Assembly (NCBI GenBank): GCA_021808985.1
Contig: JAKBAQ010000017.1
Span: 1 to 22,770 of the forward strand
Length of the DNA stretch: 22,770 bases
From: Pseudomonadota bacterium
GTDB taxonomy: Bacteria; Pseudomonadota; Alphaproteobacteria; Acetobacterales; Acetobacteraceae
Direction of reading: 5' to 3'
Shown here piece after piece: positions 13,985 to 21,481 of this stretch. The translations under genes and the position numbers were made by a program. The notes beneath the pieces are model-generated. The model was not told the origin of the DNA and searched no databases. It was given only the letters and a program-made list of their open reading frames with translations. The stretch's first letter is position 1. Every line of letters begins with the position of its first letter.

Positions 13985-14686
13985 ATGCAAAAACTCTACC
14001 CAACGCCGGCCGCTTCTCTGGAAGGGGTGCTGGCTGATGGCATGGTGATCATGTCAGGCGGCTTCGGCCTTTCCGGAAATCCCGAGAGCCTGATTCCGGC
14101 CATCCGTGATGCTGGCGTGCGCGATCTCACGGTCATTTCCAACAATTGCGGGGCTGAGGGCTTCGGGCTGTGGATGCTGCTGCATAACGGCCAGATCAGG
14201 AAAATGATCTCCTCCTATATCGGCGAGAACAAGCTCTTCGAGCAGCTTTACCTCTCAGGCCAGCTGGAGCTGGAGCTCAACCCCCAGGGCACGCTGGCTG
14301 AACGCATCCGCGCGGGCGGTGCTGGCATTCCGGCCTTCTATACGCGCACCGGCGTCGGCACGGTCGTGGCCGAAGGCAAGCCCGCGGAAATGTTCGAAGG
14401 CCAGCGCTACATCCGCGAGACCTGGCTGCGCGCCGACCTCGCCATCATCAAAGCCTGGCGGGCCGATCCGGCGGGCAACCTCGTATACCGAAAGACCGCG
14501 CGCAACTTTAACCCGGTCATGGCAACGGCGGCCAAAGTCACCATCGCCGAGGTGGAGGAGATCGTCCCCGCCGGCGCGTTCGACCCCGACGAGGTCCACA
14601 CCCCTGGCATCTATGTTGATCGCATCGTCAAAAGCACCGTCAACGAAAAACGTATCGAAAAACTCACCCTGCGGGAGGATGCGTGA
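13985..14686 (+). CDS. pcaI: 3-oxoacid CoA-transferase subunit A (PcaI/ScoA family)
   Basis: A protein of 233 residues, the alpha subunit of class I CoA-transferases. Hallmarks are VIMSGGFGLSGNPESLIPAI (21-40), NNCGAEGFGLWMLL, ENKLFEQLYLSGQLELELNP and TRTGVGTVVAEGKP. With subunit B it moves CoA from succinyl-CoA to a 3-oxoacid. The companion PcaF-like thiolase favours beta-ketoadipate as substrate, but acetoacetate (ScoAB) cannot be excluded by sequence reading. AGAGG stands just before the ATG. The stop overlaps subunit B as TGATG. It is the first gene of the operon and divergent from IclR regulator 2. Confidence 0.88.
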   Translation: MQKLYPTPAASLEGVLADGMVIMSGGFGLSGNPESLIPAIRDAGVRDLTVISNNCGAEGFGLWMLLHNGQIRKMISSYIGENKLFEQLYLSGQLELELNPQGTLAERIRAGGAGIPAFYTRTGVGTVVAEGKPAEMFEGQRYIRETWLRADLAIIKAWRADPAGNLVYRKTARNFNPVMATAAKVTIAEVEEIVPAGAFDPDEVHTPGIYVDRIVKSTVNEKRIEKLTLREDA

Positions 14687-15327
14687 TGGGCTGGAGCCGC
14701 AACCAGATGGCCGCCCGCGCCGCGCGTGAACTGCGCGACGGCTATTACGTGAATCTGGGCATCGGCATTCCCACGCTGGTCGCCAATCACATTCCGCCTG
14801 GGCTCGAGGTCACGTTGCAAAGCGAGAACGGCATGCTGGGCATCGGCCCCTACCCTTCCCGCGCCGAGGTCGATCCCGACCTCATCAACGCGGGCAAGGA
14901 GACCGTGACGGCGCTGCCCACATCAAGCTTCTTCTCCTCCGCTGAGAGTTTCGCCATGATCCGCGGCGGCCATGTCGACATGGCGATCCTGGGCGCCATG
15001 CAAGTGTCGCGCAATGGCGACATCGCCAACTGGACCATCCCCGGCAAAATGCTGAAAGGCATGGGCGGCGCCATGGATCTGGTGGCCGGCGTGCGGCGCG
15101 TGGTCGTCATCATGGAACATGCGGCGCGAGACGGCACGGCCAAAATCCTCTCCACCTGCACCCTGCCGCTCACCGGTGAGCGGGTGGTCGATCTCATCAT
15201 CACCGATCTTGCCGTGTTCTCCTGCGACAAACAAAATGGCGGGCTGACCCTGATAGAGCACGCGCCGGGCGTGAGCCTCGATGAGATACGCGCCAAAACC
15301 GCAACTCCCTTCGAGGTGACGATATGA
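14686..15327 (+). CDS. pcaJ: 3-oxoacid CoA-transferase subunit B (PcaJ/ScoB family)
   Basis: A protein of 213 residues, the beta subunit carrying the catalytic glutamate. The SENGMLGIGPYP motif (Glu47 in this numbering) forms the glutamyl-CoA intermediate. VNLGIGIPTLVANHIP and GGHVDMAILGAMQVS are also family hallmarks. The ATG at 14686 shares its A with the stop of subunit A (TGATG), with GGAGG 7 nt upstream. A GTG at 14683 is the alternative start but is closer to the ribosome-binding site than usual. The tail overlaps the thiolase start as ATGA, so the three genes are translationally linked. It is cytoplasmic and probably forms a heterotetramer with subunit A. Confidence 0.9.
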   Translation: MGWSRNQMAARAARELRDGYYVNLGIGIPTLVANHIPPGLEVTLQSENGMLGIGPYPSRAEVDPDLINAGKETVTALPTSSFFSSAESFAMIRGGHVDMAILGAMQVSRNGDIANWTIPGKMLKGMGGAMDLVAGVRRVVVIMEHAARDGTAKILSTCTLPLTGERVVDLIITDLAVFSCDKQNGGLTLIEHAPGVSLDEIRAKTATPFEVTI

Positions 15328-16520
15328 CACACGCCTATATCTGCGATGCGCTGCGCACCCCCATCGGCCGGTTTGGCGGCGCTCTCAGCACCGTACGCGC
15401 TGATGATCTGGCGGCCATTCCCCTGGCCGCCCTGCTCGCGCGCAACCCCGGCCTAGACCCCGCGGCCATTGATGAGGTGGTGCTGGGGTGCGCCAACCAG
15501 GCGGGTGAGGATAACCGCAACGTCGCGCGCATGGCGCTGCTGCTGGCCGGGCTGCCGGTGAGCGTGCCGGGCGTCACGGTCAACCGCCTGTGCGCTTCCG
15601 GCGCCGAGGCGGTGGCTATGGCCGCGCGCAGCATCAATGCCGGACAGGCTGATCTCATCATCGCCGGCGGGGTGGAGAGCATGAGCCGCGCGCCCTATGT
15701 GCTGGCCAAGGCGGAGGCCGCCTTCTCCCGCACCCAGCAGATCGAGGATACGGTGATCGGCTGGCGCCTGGTGAACAAGCGCATGAAGTCGCTCCACGGC
15801 ACCGCCTCGATGCCCGAAACCGCCGAAAACGTGGCCGCACGCTATGGCGTGAGCCGTGCGGAGCAGGACGCATACGCCCTGCGCAGCCAGGCCCGCGCGG
15901 CTGCATCGGGCGCCTATTTCGCACGGGAAATCGTACCGGTGGCCGTTGCGGGCCGCAAGGGCGATGTGGTGGTGACCCTGGATGAACACCCGCGCCCGGA
16001 TACGAATCTTGAAGCCCTGGCGGCGCTGAAACCCGTGGTGCGGGCCGGCGGCACGGTCACGGCGGGCAATGCCTCTGGTGTCAATGATGGCGCGGCGGCG
16101 CTCATCATCGCCTCCGAGGCGGCGGTCAAAGCCCATGGGCTCACGCCGCGCGCGCGGGTGCTGGGCGCGGCGTGTGCCGGGGTCGAGCCTGATCTCATGG
16201 GCATCGGCCCCGTGCCCGCCACGCGCAAGCTGCTCGCGCGCACCGGCCTTGCCATCGCGGCGTTCGATCTCATCGAGCTGAACGAGGCCTTTGCCGCACA
16301 GGTCATCGCCTCGGCGCGCGAACTCGGCATCGACCCCGCAGCCCCTCACCTCAACCCGCATGGCGGCGCCATCGCGCTCGGCCATCCGCTCGGCGCCTCG
16401 GGCGCGCGGCTCGCCCTCACCGCCGTACACGGGCTGGAAGCGCGCGGCGGCAAACGCGCCCTTGTCACCATGTGCATCGGGGTCGGCCAGGGGCTCGCCC
16501 TCGCGCTCGAACGCATCTGA
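15324..16520 (+). CDS. pcaF: Beta-ketoadipyl-CoA thiolase-like acetyl-CoA acyltransferase
   Basis: A complete thiolase of 398 residues. The acylated nucleophile is Cys90 in VNRLCASGAEA. The general acid/base residues are His354 in GHPLGASGA and Cys384 in TMCIGVGQG, with NEAF at 320-323. GCANQAGEDNRNVARMALLL (55-74) is the wording typical of PcaF/PaaJ thiolases, which split beta-ketoadipyl-CoA into succinyl-CoA and acetyl-CoA. Fusion-like overlap (ATGA) with CoA-transferase B supports the same pathway. The closely related 3-oxo-5,6-dehydrosuberyl-CoA thiolase reaction (PaaJ) is an alternative. No protocatechuate or catechol cleavage genes are in the window. Confidence 0.9.
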   Translation: MTHAYICDALRTPIGRFGGALSTVRADDLAAIPLAALLARNPGLDPAAIDEVVLGCANQAGEDNRNVARMALLLAGLPVSVPGVTVNRLCASGAEAVAMAARSINAGQADLIIAGGVESMSRAPYVLAKAEAAFSRTQQIEDTVIGWRLVNKRMKSLHGTASMPETAENVAARYGVSRAEQDAYALRSQARAAASGAYFAREIVPVAVAGRKGDVVVTLDEHPRPDTNLEALAALKPVVRAGGTVTAGNASGVNDGAAALIIASEAAVKAHGLTPRARVLGAACAGVEPDLMGIGPVPATRKLLARTGLAIAAFDLIELNEAFAAQVIASARELGIDPAAPHLNPHGGAIALGHPLGASGARLALTAVHGLEARGGKRALVTMCIGVGQGLALALERI

Positions 16521-16532
16521 CGCGTCCAACGC

Positions 16533-16554
16533 CGCGCCTTGCGCAACGGGCGCG
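16533..16554 (+). terminator. Weak hairpin after the thiolase gene (possible attenuator)
   Basis: Arms CGCGCC and GGCGCG flank a 10-nt loop, and a short U-rich run (CCTTTTC) follows after several bases. It lies in the 81-nt gap before the next gene. It could reduce read-through into the flavin enzyme gene. The evidence is slight. Confidence 0.25.
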
Positions 16555-16601
16555 CTCTCACCTTTTCTGATTATCCCGCCTCGAACAAAGGAAACGCCCC
16601 C

Positions 16602-17582
16602 GTGCAGTTCAAGACCAGACTCACCGCCTTGCTCGGCATTGACTATCCCATCATCCAGGGCGGCATGATGTGGGTCGGGCGCGCGGAATTGGCCGCCGCT
16701 GTATCGAACGCGGGCGGGCTTGGCATTCTCACCGCGCTCACCCAGCCCACCCCCGATGACCTTCGCCGCGAGATCGACCGTTGCCGCGCCATGACCACCA
16801 AGCCCTTTGGCGTGAATTTAACCATCCTCCCCTCCCTCAACCCGCCCCCTTATGCCGCCTATCGCCAGGCCATCATCGAGGGCGGCGTCAAAATCGTCGA
16901 GACAGCCGGGCAAAGCCCCAAGGAGCATCTGGAAATTTTCAAGGAGCATGGCATCAAGGTCGTGCATAAATGCACGTCCGTGCGCCATGCGCTGGCCGCC
17001 GAGCGGCTTGGCGTGGACGCCATTTCCATTGACGGTTTCGAATGCGCGGGCCATCCGGGTGAAGATGACATCCCCGGCCTCATCCTGATCCCGGCGGCGG
17101 CCGACAAGGTGAAAATTCCCCTGGTTGCGTCAGGTGGGTTTGCCGATGGCCGCGGCCTGGTCGCGGCTTTGGCGCTGGGCGCGGAGGGCATCAACATGGG
17201 CACGCGCTTCTGCGCCACCGCCGAAGCGCCGATTCATGACAACGTCAAGCAATTGCTCGTGCATAATGACGAACGCGCCACGAACCTGATCTTCCGCAAG
17301 CTGCGCAACACCGGGCGCGTGGCCAAAACCACCGTCTCGGACGAGGTGGTGGCCATTCTGTCCCGCCCTGAAACCGGATTTGGTGACATCGCAGCGCTGG
17401 TTCGCGGCGTTAAGGGGCGCGAGGCGCTGGAGACCGGCAATCTCGACGCCGGCCTCATCTGGGCCGGCCAGGTGCAGGGGCTGATCCATGACCTCCCGAC
17501 GGTTGATCAACTCATAACGCGAATCATCCGCGAGGCGCGCGAAATCATCCGCGCGCGTCTCGCTGGATTTGTTTCTTCTTGA
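16602..17582 (+). CDS. FMN-dependent NADH:quinone reductase / nitronate monooxygenase family (PA1024-like)
   Basis: A TIM-barrel flavoprotein of 326 residues in the 2-nitropropane dioxygenase/FabK-like family. Features: YPIIQGGMMWVGRAELAAAV near the N-terminus, PFGVNLTILPS, SIDGFECAGHPGEDDIPGL (with the His of the AGH turn), ASGGFADGRGLVAALALG and GTRFCATAEAPIH. From memory this pattern is very close to Pseudomonas aeruginosa PA1024, reclassified as an NADH:quinone reductase; most annotation pipelines would call it nitronate monooxygenase. The start is GTG at 16602, with AAAGGA about 10 nt upstream. The frame extends to an ATG at 16539, but that would read through the spacer after the thiolase stop. 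It may recycle NAD+ or detoxify quinones during oxygenase metabolism (inferred). Confidence 0.88.
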   Translation: MQFKTRLTALLGIDYPIIQGGMMWVGRAELAAAVSNAGGLGILTALTQPTPDDLRREIDRCRAMTTKPFGVNLTILPSLNPPPYAAYRQAIIEGGVKIVETAGQSPKEHLEIFKEHGIKVVHKCTSVRHALAAERLGVDAISIDGFECAGHPGEDDIPGLILIPAAADKVKIPLVASGGFADGRGLVAALALGAEGINMGTRFCATAEAPIHDNVKQLLVHNDERATNLIFRKLRNTGRVAKTTVSDEVVAILSRPETGFGDIAALVRGVKGREALETGNLDAGLIWAGQVQGLIHDLPTVDQLITRIIREAREIIRARLAGFVSS

Positions 17583-17593
17583 GGAACCAATCC

Positions 17594-17624
17594 CCCGCTT
17601 GTCTCCGATGCGGGCTTTTAATTT
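17594..17624 (+). terminator. Possible weak intrinsic terminator after the flavoprotein gene
   Basis: CCCGC (17594-17598) and GCGGG (17610-17614) form a 5-bp stem with an 11-nt loop, followed directly by CTTTTAATTT. It lies 12 nt past the stop of the flavoprotein gene and before the DUF2889 gene. The short stem suggests partial termination at best. Confidence 0.35.
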
Positions 17625-17668
17625 AACCACCCATTGAATTATCAACCAACCAACGCCAAAATAGCGGC

Positions 17669-18667
17669 ATGATATCGCCTCTCACCGGCCCCAACACCCC
17701 GGCCAACCCGCATTTCGCCCGCCGCCCCGGCTCCATCCGCCGCACCACCAGCATCAGCGCCGTCTGGCCCCAGGGCCCGGGCCAGCCCAAGCTCATGACC
17801 GGCGAAGCCCGCGACCTCATCACCCAGGCTGACGGCGCAACCCGCGTCGCCGATGAAGGCAGGTTCGAGATTCTCACCTCTCCCCGGCGCGAAATTCTCA
17901 CCATCGCCACCGCGCCTGATATCGCCGCGCTGCACAGGCTGGTTGGCGAGCGGGCCGGAGCCAACCTGCGCCTGCGCATCGGCGCCGCCATTCCTCACCA
18001 CAAAAAAGCCGGCACCCCGCTCTACCAGCTGCTTGATGATTTCTGCGGCGCCTCGCTCGTCGCCCCCTGGGCCTGGTCGTTGTGGGACCCTGACTGGATG
18101 CGCCGCGCCGTCTTCACCGCCGGCCGCAACGGCAGCATGCAGGGCGTGTGCGTCGGCTTCGCCCCCGGCGCCAGCAGCCTCGACGCACACGGCAATAACG
18201 ATCCCCTCGCCCACAACGCCACGCCCATTCCCGATATCACCAACCCCGAAGATCCGCTCGCCTGGCATGAGATGATCGCGCAGGAAGGCACCGCCGTGCG
18301 GCGGCTCCGCCGTCTCGATATCTGGCGCGAGGCGGGCGTGCTGCACGCCAACCTGCATTTTCAGGACAGCGCAACCACCCCGCAGGGCGGGCGCGCCGCC
18401 GTGCATGAATATCTGGCCACCGCCACCGCCGACGCGCAAACCTTTGAGCTGCTCTCGCTCAACGCCGATCCGCGCATCCTGCCTTATCCGGAATGTCCCG
18501 CCGCGGTGCCGCTGGCCGGCGCCATGCTCGGCCAGAAACTTACCGGTTTCCGCGCCAGCGTGCTGGAAACCCTGCCCGGCACTCGCGGCTGCACGCACTT
18601 CAACGATGTGCTGCGCAGCCTGGCTGACCTGCCGGCCCTGGCCGCCACGCTGGCGGCGGCCTCATAA
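17669..18667 (+). CDS. DUF2889 family protein
   Basis: A protein of 332 residues with no signal peptide or membrane segment. Near the N-terminus it has FARRPGSIRRTTSISAVWP, and near the C-terminus LPGTRGCTHFNDVLRSLADL; both resemble the R-x-x-R-R-T and GCTH blocks I associate with DUF2889 proteins, which have no established function. The middle (100-230) shows no motif that I recognise. The ATG at 17669 has no clear ribosome-binding site, but the conserved N-terminal block excludes the later ATGs. DUF2889 genes occur in loci for acyl-CoA and steroid-like catabolism, which would fit here, but this is general impression and not proof. It is the last gene before the paired hairpins. Confidence 0.65.
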   Translation: MISPLTGPNTPANPHFARRPGSIRRTTSISAVWPQGPGQPKLMTGEARDLITQADGATRVADEGRFEILTSPRREILTIATAPDIAALHRLVGERAGANLRLRIGAAIPHHKKAGTPLYQLLDDFCGASLVAPWAWSLWDPDWMRRAVFTAGRNGSMQGVCVGFAPGASSLDAHGNNDPLAHNATPIPDITNPEDPLAWHEMIAQEGTAVRRLRRLDIWREAGVLHANLHFQDSATTPQGGRAAVHEYLATATADAQTFELLSLNADPRILPYPECPAAVPLAGAMLGQKLTGFRASVLETLPGTRGCTHFNDVLRSLADLPALAATLAAAS

Positions 18668-18739
18668 CAGCGCCAGTTTAGCAATTGTTTTAAAGGTCTC
18701 TTCAAAAGCATTAAGGATATTTTCAAAAGTTTTTTGGGG

Positions 18740-18807
18740 TCTGGCCCTTTTTTACAAAAAAGGGCCAGATTCTTGGGGAGCTTTTTATAAAAAGCTCCCC
18801 AAACCCC
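18740..18807. terminator. Bidirectional terminator: two long adjacent palindromes
   Basis: Palindrome 1 (18740-18769) has 14-bp arms, TCTGGCCCTTTTTT and AAAAAAGGGCCAGA, around AC. Palindrome 2 (18773-18802) is a perfect 30-bp palindrome whose left half is TTGGGGAGCTTTTTA. Outside them GGGG (18736-18739) and CCCC (18804-18807) with flanking T and A runs could close a third, outer stem. Both strands show GC stems with U-runs, so it should stop transcription from the DUF2889 side and from the convergent thiolase. The whole gap 18668-18863 is markedly AT-rich compared with its neighbours. Confidence 0.8.
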
Positions 18808-18863
18808 GCAAAAATTTTTAATGATTTTAAATTCTTATAAGAGAAAACGTTTAAAACAGTCTC

Positions 18864-20099
18864 TTAAACACGCTCGATGATAATGGCGGGCGCCATGCCG
18901 CCCGCCGCGCACATGGTCACCAGGCCGCGCTTCAAATCGCGCCGCTCCAGCTCATCCAGCAGCGTGCCGATCAAAATGGCGCCGGTGCAGCCAATCGGGT
19001 GGCCGAGCGCGATGGCTCCGCCATTCACGTTCACCTTGTCACGGTCCAGCTTCAGATCGCGCTGAAATTTCTCAGCCACCACGGCAAACGCCTCGTTGAT
19101 CTCCCACAGATCGATATCCTCGGCGCCAAGCCCGGCCTTGGCCAGCACCTTGCGCGCCGCCGGCACGGGGCCGTTCAGCATCAGCACCGGGCAATCCCCC
19201 ATGTTCGCATAGGCCACCACCCGGGCGCGCGGCTTCAGCCCCTGTTTCGCCGCATAGGCGCCGGAGGCCAGCAGCAGCGCCGCCGCGCCATCCACCACGC
19301 CCGAGGAATTCCCGGCATGGTGGATCGCCTCGAACGCCAGCCCCGGATATTTGCGCTGGATAAGCTGCCGGTAGGTTGCCCCGCTCTCATCCACCGGCGC
19401 GTCCGCCAGCGCCCCGAACGAGGGTTTGAGCCCCGCCAGCCCCTCCGGCGTGGTCTGCGGGCGCGGAAATTCTTCCCGGTCCAGCAACAAATTTCCCTCA
19501 TCATCAAAAACCGGAATCAGGCTCTTCACGAACCGCCCTTCCGTCAGCGCCACCCCGGCCCGGCGCTGGCTCTCCAGCGCCAGCGCGTCCACATCCGCGC
19601 GGGTAATCCCCTCCATCGCGGCGATGGCATCGGCGCACACGCCCTGGTGCGATTGCGGCACCTGGGCGCGCAGATGCAGATTGCCCTTGTCCATCATCGG
19701 CAACCCGGTGAAAGGCAGCGCCCCGGTGAAGGACATCATCTCCGTCCCTCCGGCGACGACCAGATCCTCCATCCCCGCCATGATGCTCGCCGCCGCCATA
19801 TTCACGCTGGTAATGCCGGAGCCGCAGAACCGGTCCAGCGTCACCCCGCTTGAGCGTTGGTCAAACCCGGCATCCAGCGCCGCCATGCGGCCCAGATCCG
19901 CTCCCTGCTTGTCCACCTGGGCCGAGGTGCCCCAGATCACATCATCCACATCCGCGGTATGCACGCCGTTGCGCTCGGCAATCGCCTTCAGCACCGCCGC
20001 CCCCAGCCGCTGCGGATGCAGCCCGGCCAGCGCCCCCTTGCCAATTTTGCCAATCCCGCGCGGGGTACGGCAGGCATCGATGATATAGGCGTCGGCCAT
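18864..20099 (-). CDS. Acetyl-CoA acyltransferase (thiolase)
   Basis: A full thiolase of 411 residues with an intact catalytic set: Cys92 in LDRFCGSGITS, His367 in ALGHPIGCTGA, Cys397 in TMCAAGGMAPA, and NEAF at 335-338. It is unlike the PcaF-type enzyme of this window and closer in wording to degradative 3-ketoacyl-CoA thiolases (FadA/FadA5 type). It probably removes acetyl-CoA or propionyl-CoA from a 3-ketoacyl-CoA in beta-oxidation, working with the acyl-CoA dehydrogenase of the same cluster. The ATG at 20099 has GAGGAG 9 nt upstream; an in-frame ATG at 20120 lies ahead of that site and is less likely. A palindrome at 20188-20207 is in its upstream region. Confidence 0.92.
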   Translation of the reverse strand: MADAYIIDACRTPRGIGKIGKGALAGLHPQRLGAAVLKAIAERNGVHTADVDDVIWGTSAQVDKQGADLGRMAALDAGFDQRSSGVTLDRFCGSGITSVNMAAASIMAGMEDLVVAGGTEMMSFTGALPFTGLPMMDKGNLHLRAQVPQSHQGVCADAIAAMEGITRADVDALALESQRRAGVALTEGRFVKSLIPVFDDEGNLLLDREEFPRPQTTPEGLAGLKPSFGALADAPVDESGATYRQLIQRKYPGLAFEAIHHAGNSSGVVDGAAALLLASGAYAAKQGLKPRARVVAYANMGDCPVLMLNGPVPAARKVLAKAGLGAEDIDLWEINEAFAVVAEKFQRDLKLDRDKVNVNGGAIALGHPIGCTGAILIGTLLDELERRDLKRGLVTMCAAGGMAPAIIIERV

Positions 20100-20139
20100 C
20101 GTCTCAAGCTCCTCGTTCATGCGCCAGGCAACTGGCTGC

Positions 20140-20168
20140 TGGTGTTTCCCCGTCAGGATAAAACACCA
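20140..20168 (-). other. Hairpin in the leader of the thiolase gene
   Basis: TGGTGTTT (20140-20147) and AAACACCA (20161-20168) form an 8-bp stem with a 13-nt loop in the presumed 5' leader, about 40-70 nt before the start. No U-run follows, so it does not look like a terminator of the upstream Rieske gene. Function unknown. Confidence 0.35.
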
Positions 20169-20187
20169 ATCTCCCCGGTTCGCAATA

Positions 20188-20207
20188 TATTAATTAATCA
20201 ATTAATA
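20188..20207. promoter_or_regulatory. AT-rich palindrome upstream of the thiolase gene
   Basis: A perfect inverted repeat, TATTAATT-AATC-AATTAATA, with 8-bp arms, in the 125-bp gap between the Rieske gene stop and the thiolase start. The length suits a TetR- or MarR-type operator, but the sequence is low in complexity. It could also simply be part of an AT-rich promoter. Confidence 0.45.
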
Positions 20208-20245
20208 CTTTTTACGAACACAGCGCGCCAGCCCCCGCCGATGCC

Positions 20246-21418
20246 CTACAGGAGCGATTCCAGAGATTTGTAGAATTCGGGAATGGCGATCTCCAGCCCG
20301 CAATAGGTCAGTTCGTCGATCGCGCCGGATTCCAGCCCCGTCTGCGAAATCGCCGCCGCGCGGAAATCCTCATTGCCGAACACCCCCTGGATGATCTGGT
20401 AGGATTTGGAATAAAGCTCCTCCGCCTTCGGATTATCCGGCGCGCTCTGCGTCAGCATGTAATAATCCACCACCGATTCCCGCTCGCTCACCGGCATGAC
20501 GATCATCAGGCTGATATAATACGGGCTGGTGACGATGACCGTATTGGGAAACAGCAGATAGGCATGCGTCACCGTCTTGTGGATATTCTCGCCCGGCACA
20601 TCCAGCATCGTGGGCTCAAACTGCGCCTTGCCCGAAATCTGGCGCATATGCAGCCCCAGCCGGCTGTGCACGGAGGGCACATCGGCAAAGAGCTGGCCAA
20701 TGGACTGCGCATGCAAACGCTGCACATGGTAGCCCTCCAGAAACGGCTCCAGCACCAATTTCCAGTTGGCCTGGATGGGGAAGGTGCGCTTGCCGTAAAC
20801 ATACGCCGACGGGAAACCAAGCGCGTCGAGATCACTCACCAGCTCGTCGGTGACGTGCGAGAAATCATCGTCGGCGGTCTTATCCAGCTTCACCCAGATG
20901 ATCCCGCCAGCCTCGCGCGCCGGCAGCCGCACCAGCCCGTGGGTGGATTTGTCCAGCCCCTCAAACAATTCCTGGCGCGGCACGCCCACGAGATCGCCGT
21001 TCAACCCAAAGGTCCAGGCATGGTATGGGCAGGAGACCCGCCCCATTTTCGCCGTCTCGCAGCTCTCCACCAGCAGCGAGCCCTTGTGCCGGCACACGTT
21101 CAAAAACGCCCGCACCACGCCGCCCTTGTCGCGCGTCAGCAGCAGCGGCACGCCATAGCCATTATGCGCCAGCACGGAATTTGGCTCCGGCAGCTGGCCG
21201 GAAGGCGCCACCGCCACCGGAAAATGCCGGAAAATTTTCGCCTTCTCGGCCAGAAACCGCTCCGGCGTGGTAAAATCACCGGTCGGCCGCGTGGCGCCGC
21301 AGGTTACTTTCTGCGCGGCGTCATGCGCCGGAATGGCGCGTATGGCCGCCTGCTGGCTGGCGCTCAGGCTCTGCAACGTCGGAATTTTACGCGGCCTGGG
21401 CTGCGACATCTCATTCAT
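20246..21418 (-). CDS. Rieske non-heme iron oxygenase, large (alpha) subunit
   Basis: A protein of 390 residues. The Rieske [2Fe-2S] ligands are Cys109 and His111 (VCRHKGS) with Cys130 and His133 (SCPYHAW). The catalytic domain has NWKLVLEPFLEGYHVQRLH (218-236), giving His231 and His236 as iron ligands and Glu228 at the bridging position. Asp351 in NEDF probably completes the facial triad. Enzymes of this type hydroxylate or demethylate hydrophobic substrates with O2, using electrons from a ferredoxin or reductase. No small (beta) subunit or reductase is encoded here, so it may be a homo-oligomer of the KshA/phthalate-oxygenase kind. The start has GGGGG 6 nt upstream. It lies 63 nt after the acyl-CoA dehydrogenase stop. 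Substrate unknown. Confidence 0.92.
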   Translation of the reverse strand: MNEMSQPRPRKIPTLQSLSASQQAAIRAIPAHDAAQKVTCGATRPTGDFTTPERFLAEKAKIFRHFPVAVAPSGQLPEPNSVLAHNGYGVPLLLTRDKGGVVRAFLNVCRHKGSLLVESCETAKMGRVSCPYHAWTFGLNGDLVGVPRQELFEGLDKSTHGLVRLPAREAGGIIWVKLDKTADDDFSHVTDELVSDLDALGFPSAYVYGKRTFPIQANWKLVLEPFLEGYHVQRLHAQSIGQLFADVPSVHSRLGLHMRQISGKAQFEPTMLDVPGENIHKTVTHAYLLFPNTVIVTSPYYISLMIVMPVSERESVVDYYMLTQSAPDNPKAEELYSKSYQIIQGVFGNEDFRAAAISQTGLESGAIDELTYCGLEIAIPEFYKSLESLL

Positions 21419-21481
21419 AACGAACCCCCATTTGGTATTTGCCTTGCCTCATACAGCGGATTTTATCTAATATCAATAGTT

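Noticed and set aside
15453..16529. A 358-codon open frame on the minus strand opposite the PcaF-like thiolase
   Set aside because: It is a GC-rich antisense shadow; the plus strand encodes a complete thiolase with all catalytic residues, and the antisense product has no recognisable motif.
17642..18598. A 318-codon open frame on the minus strand opposite the DUF2889 gene
   Set aside because: Gly/Ala/Arg-rich composition with no family motif; the plus-strand frame has the GCTH and RRT blocks and sits in operon order, so it is the real one. The doubt is larger here than elsewhere because the plus-strand family is poorly known.
20729..20737. Glu228 in place of the bridging Asp in the Rieske oxygenase
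   Set aside because: Glu before the GYH iron-ligand motif is common in several Rieske oxygenase branches, so it is not taken as a defect.
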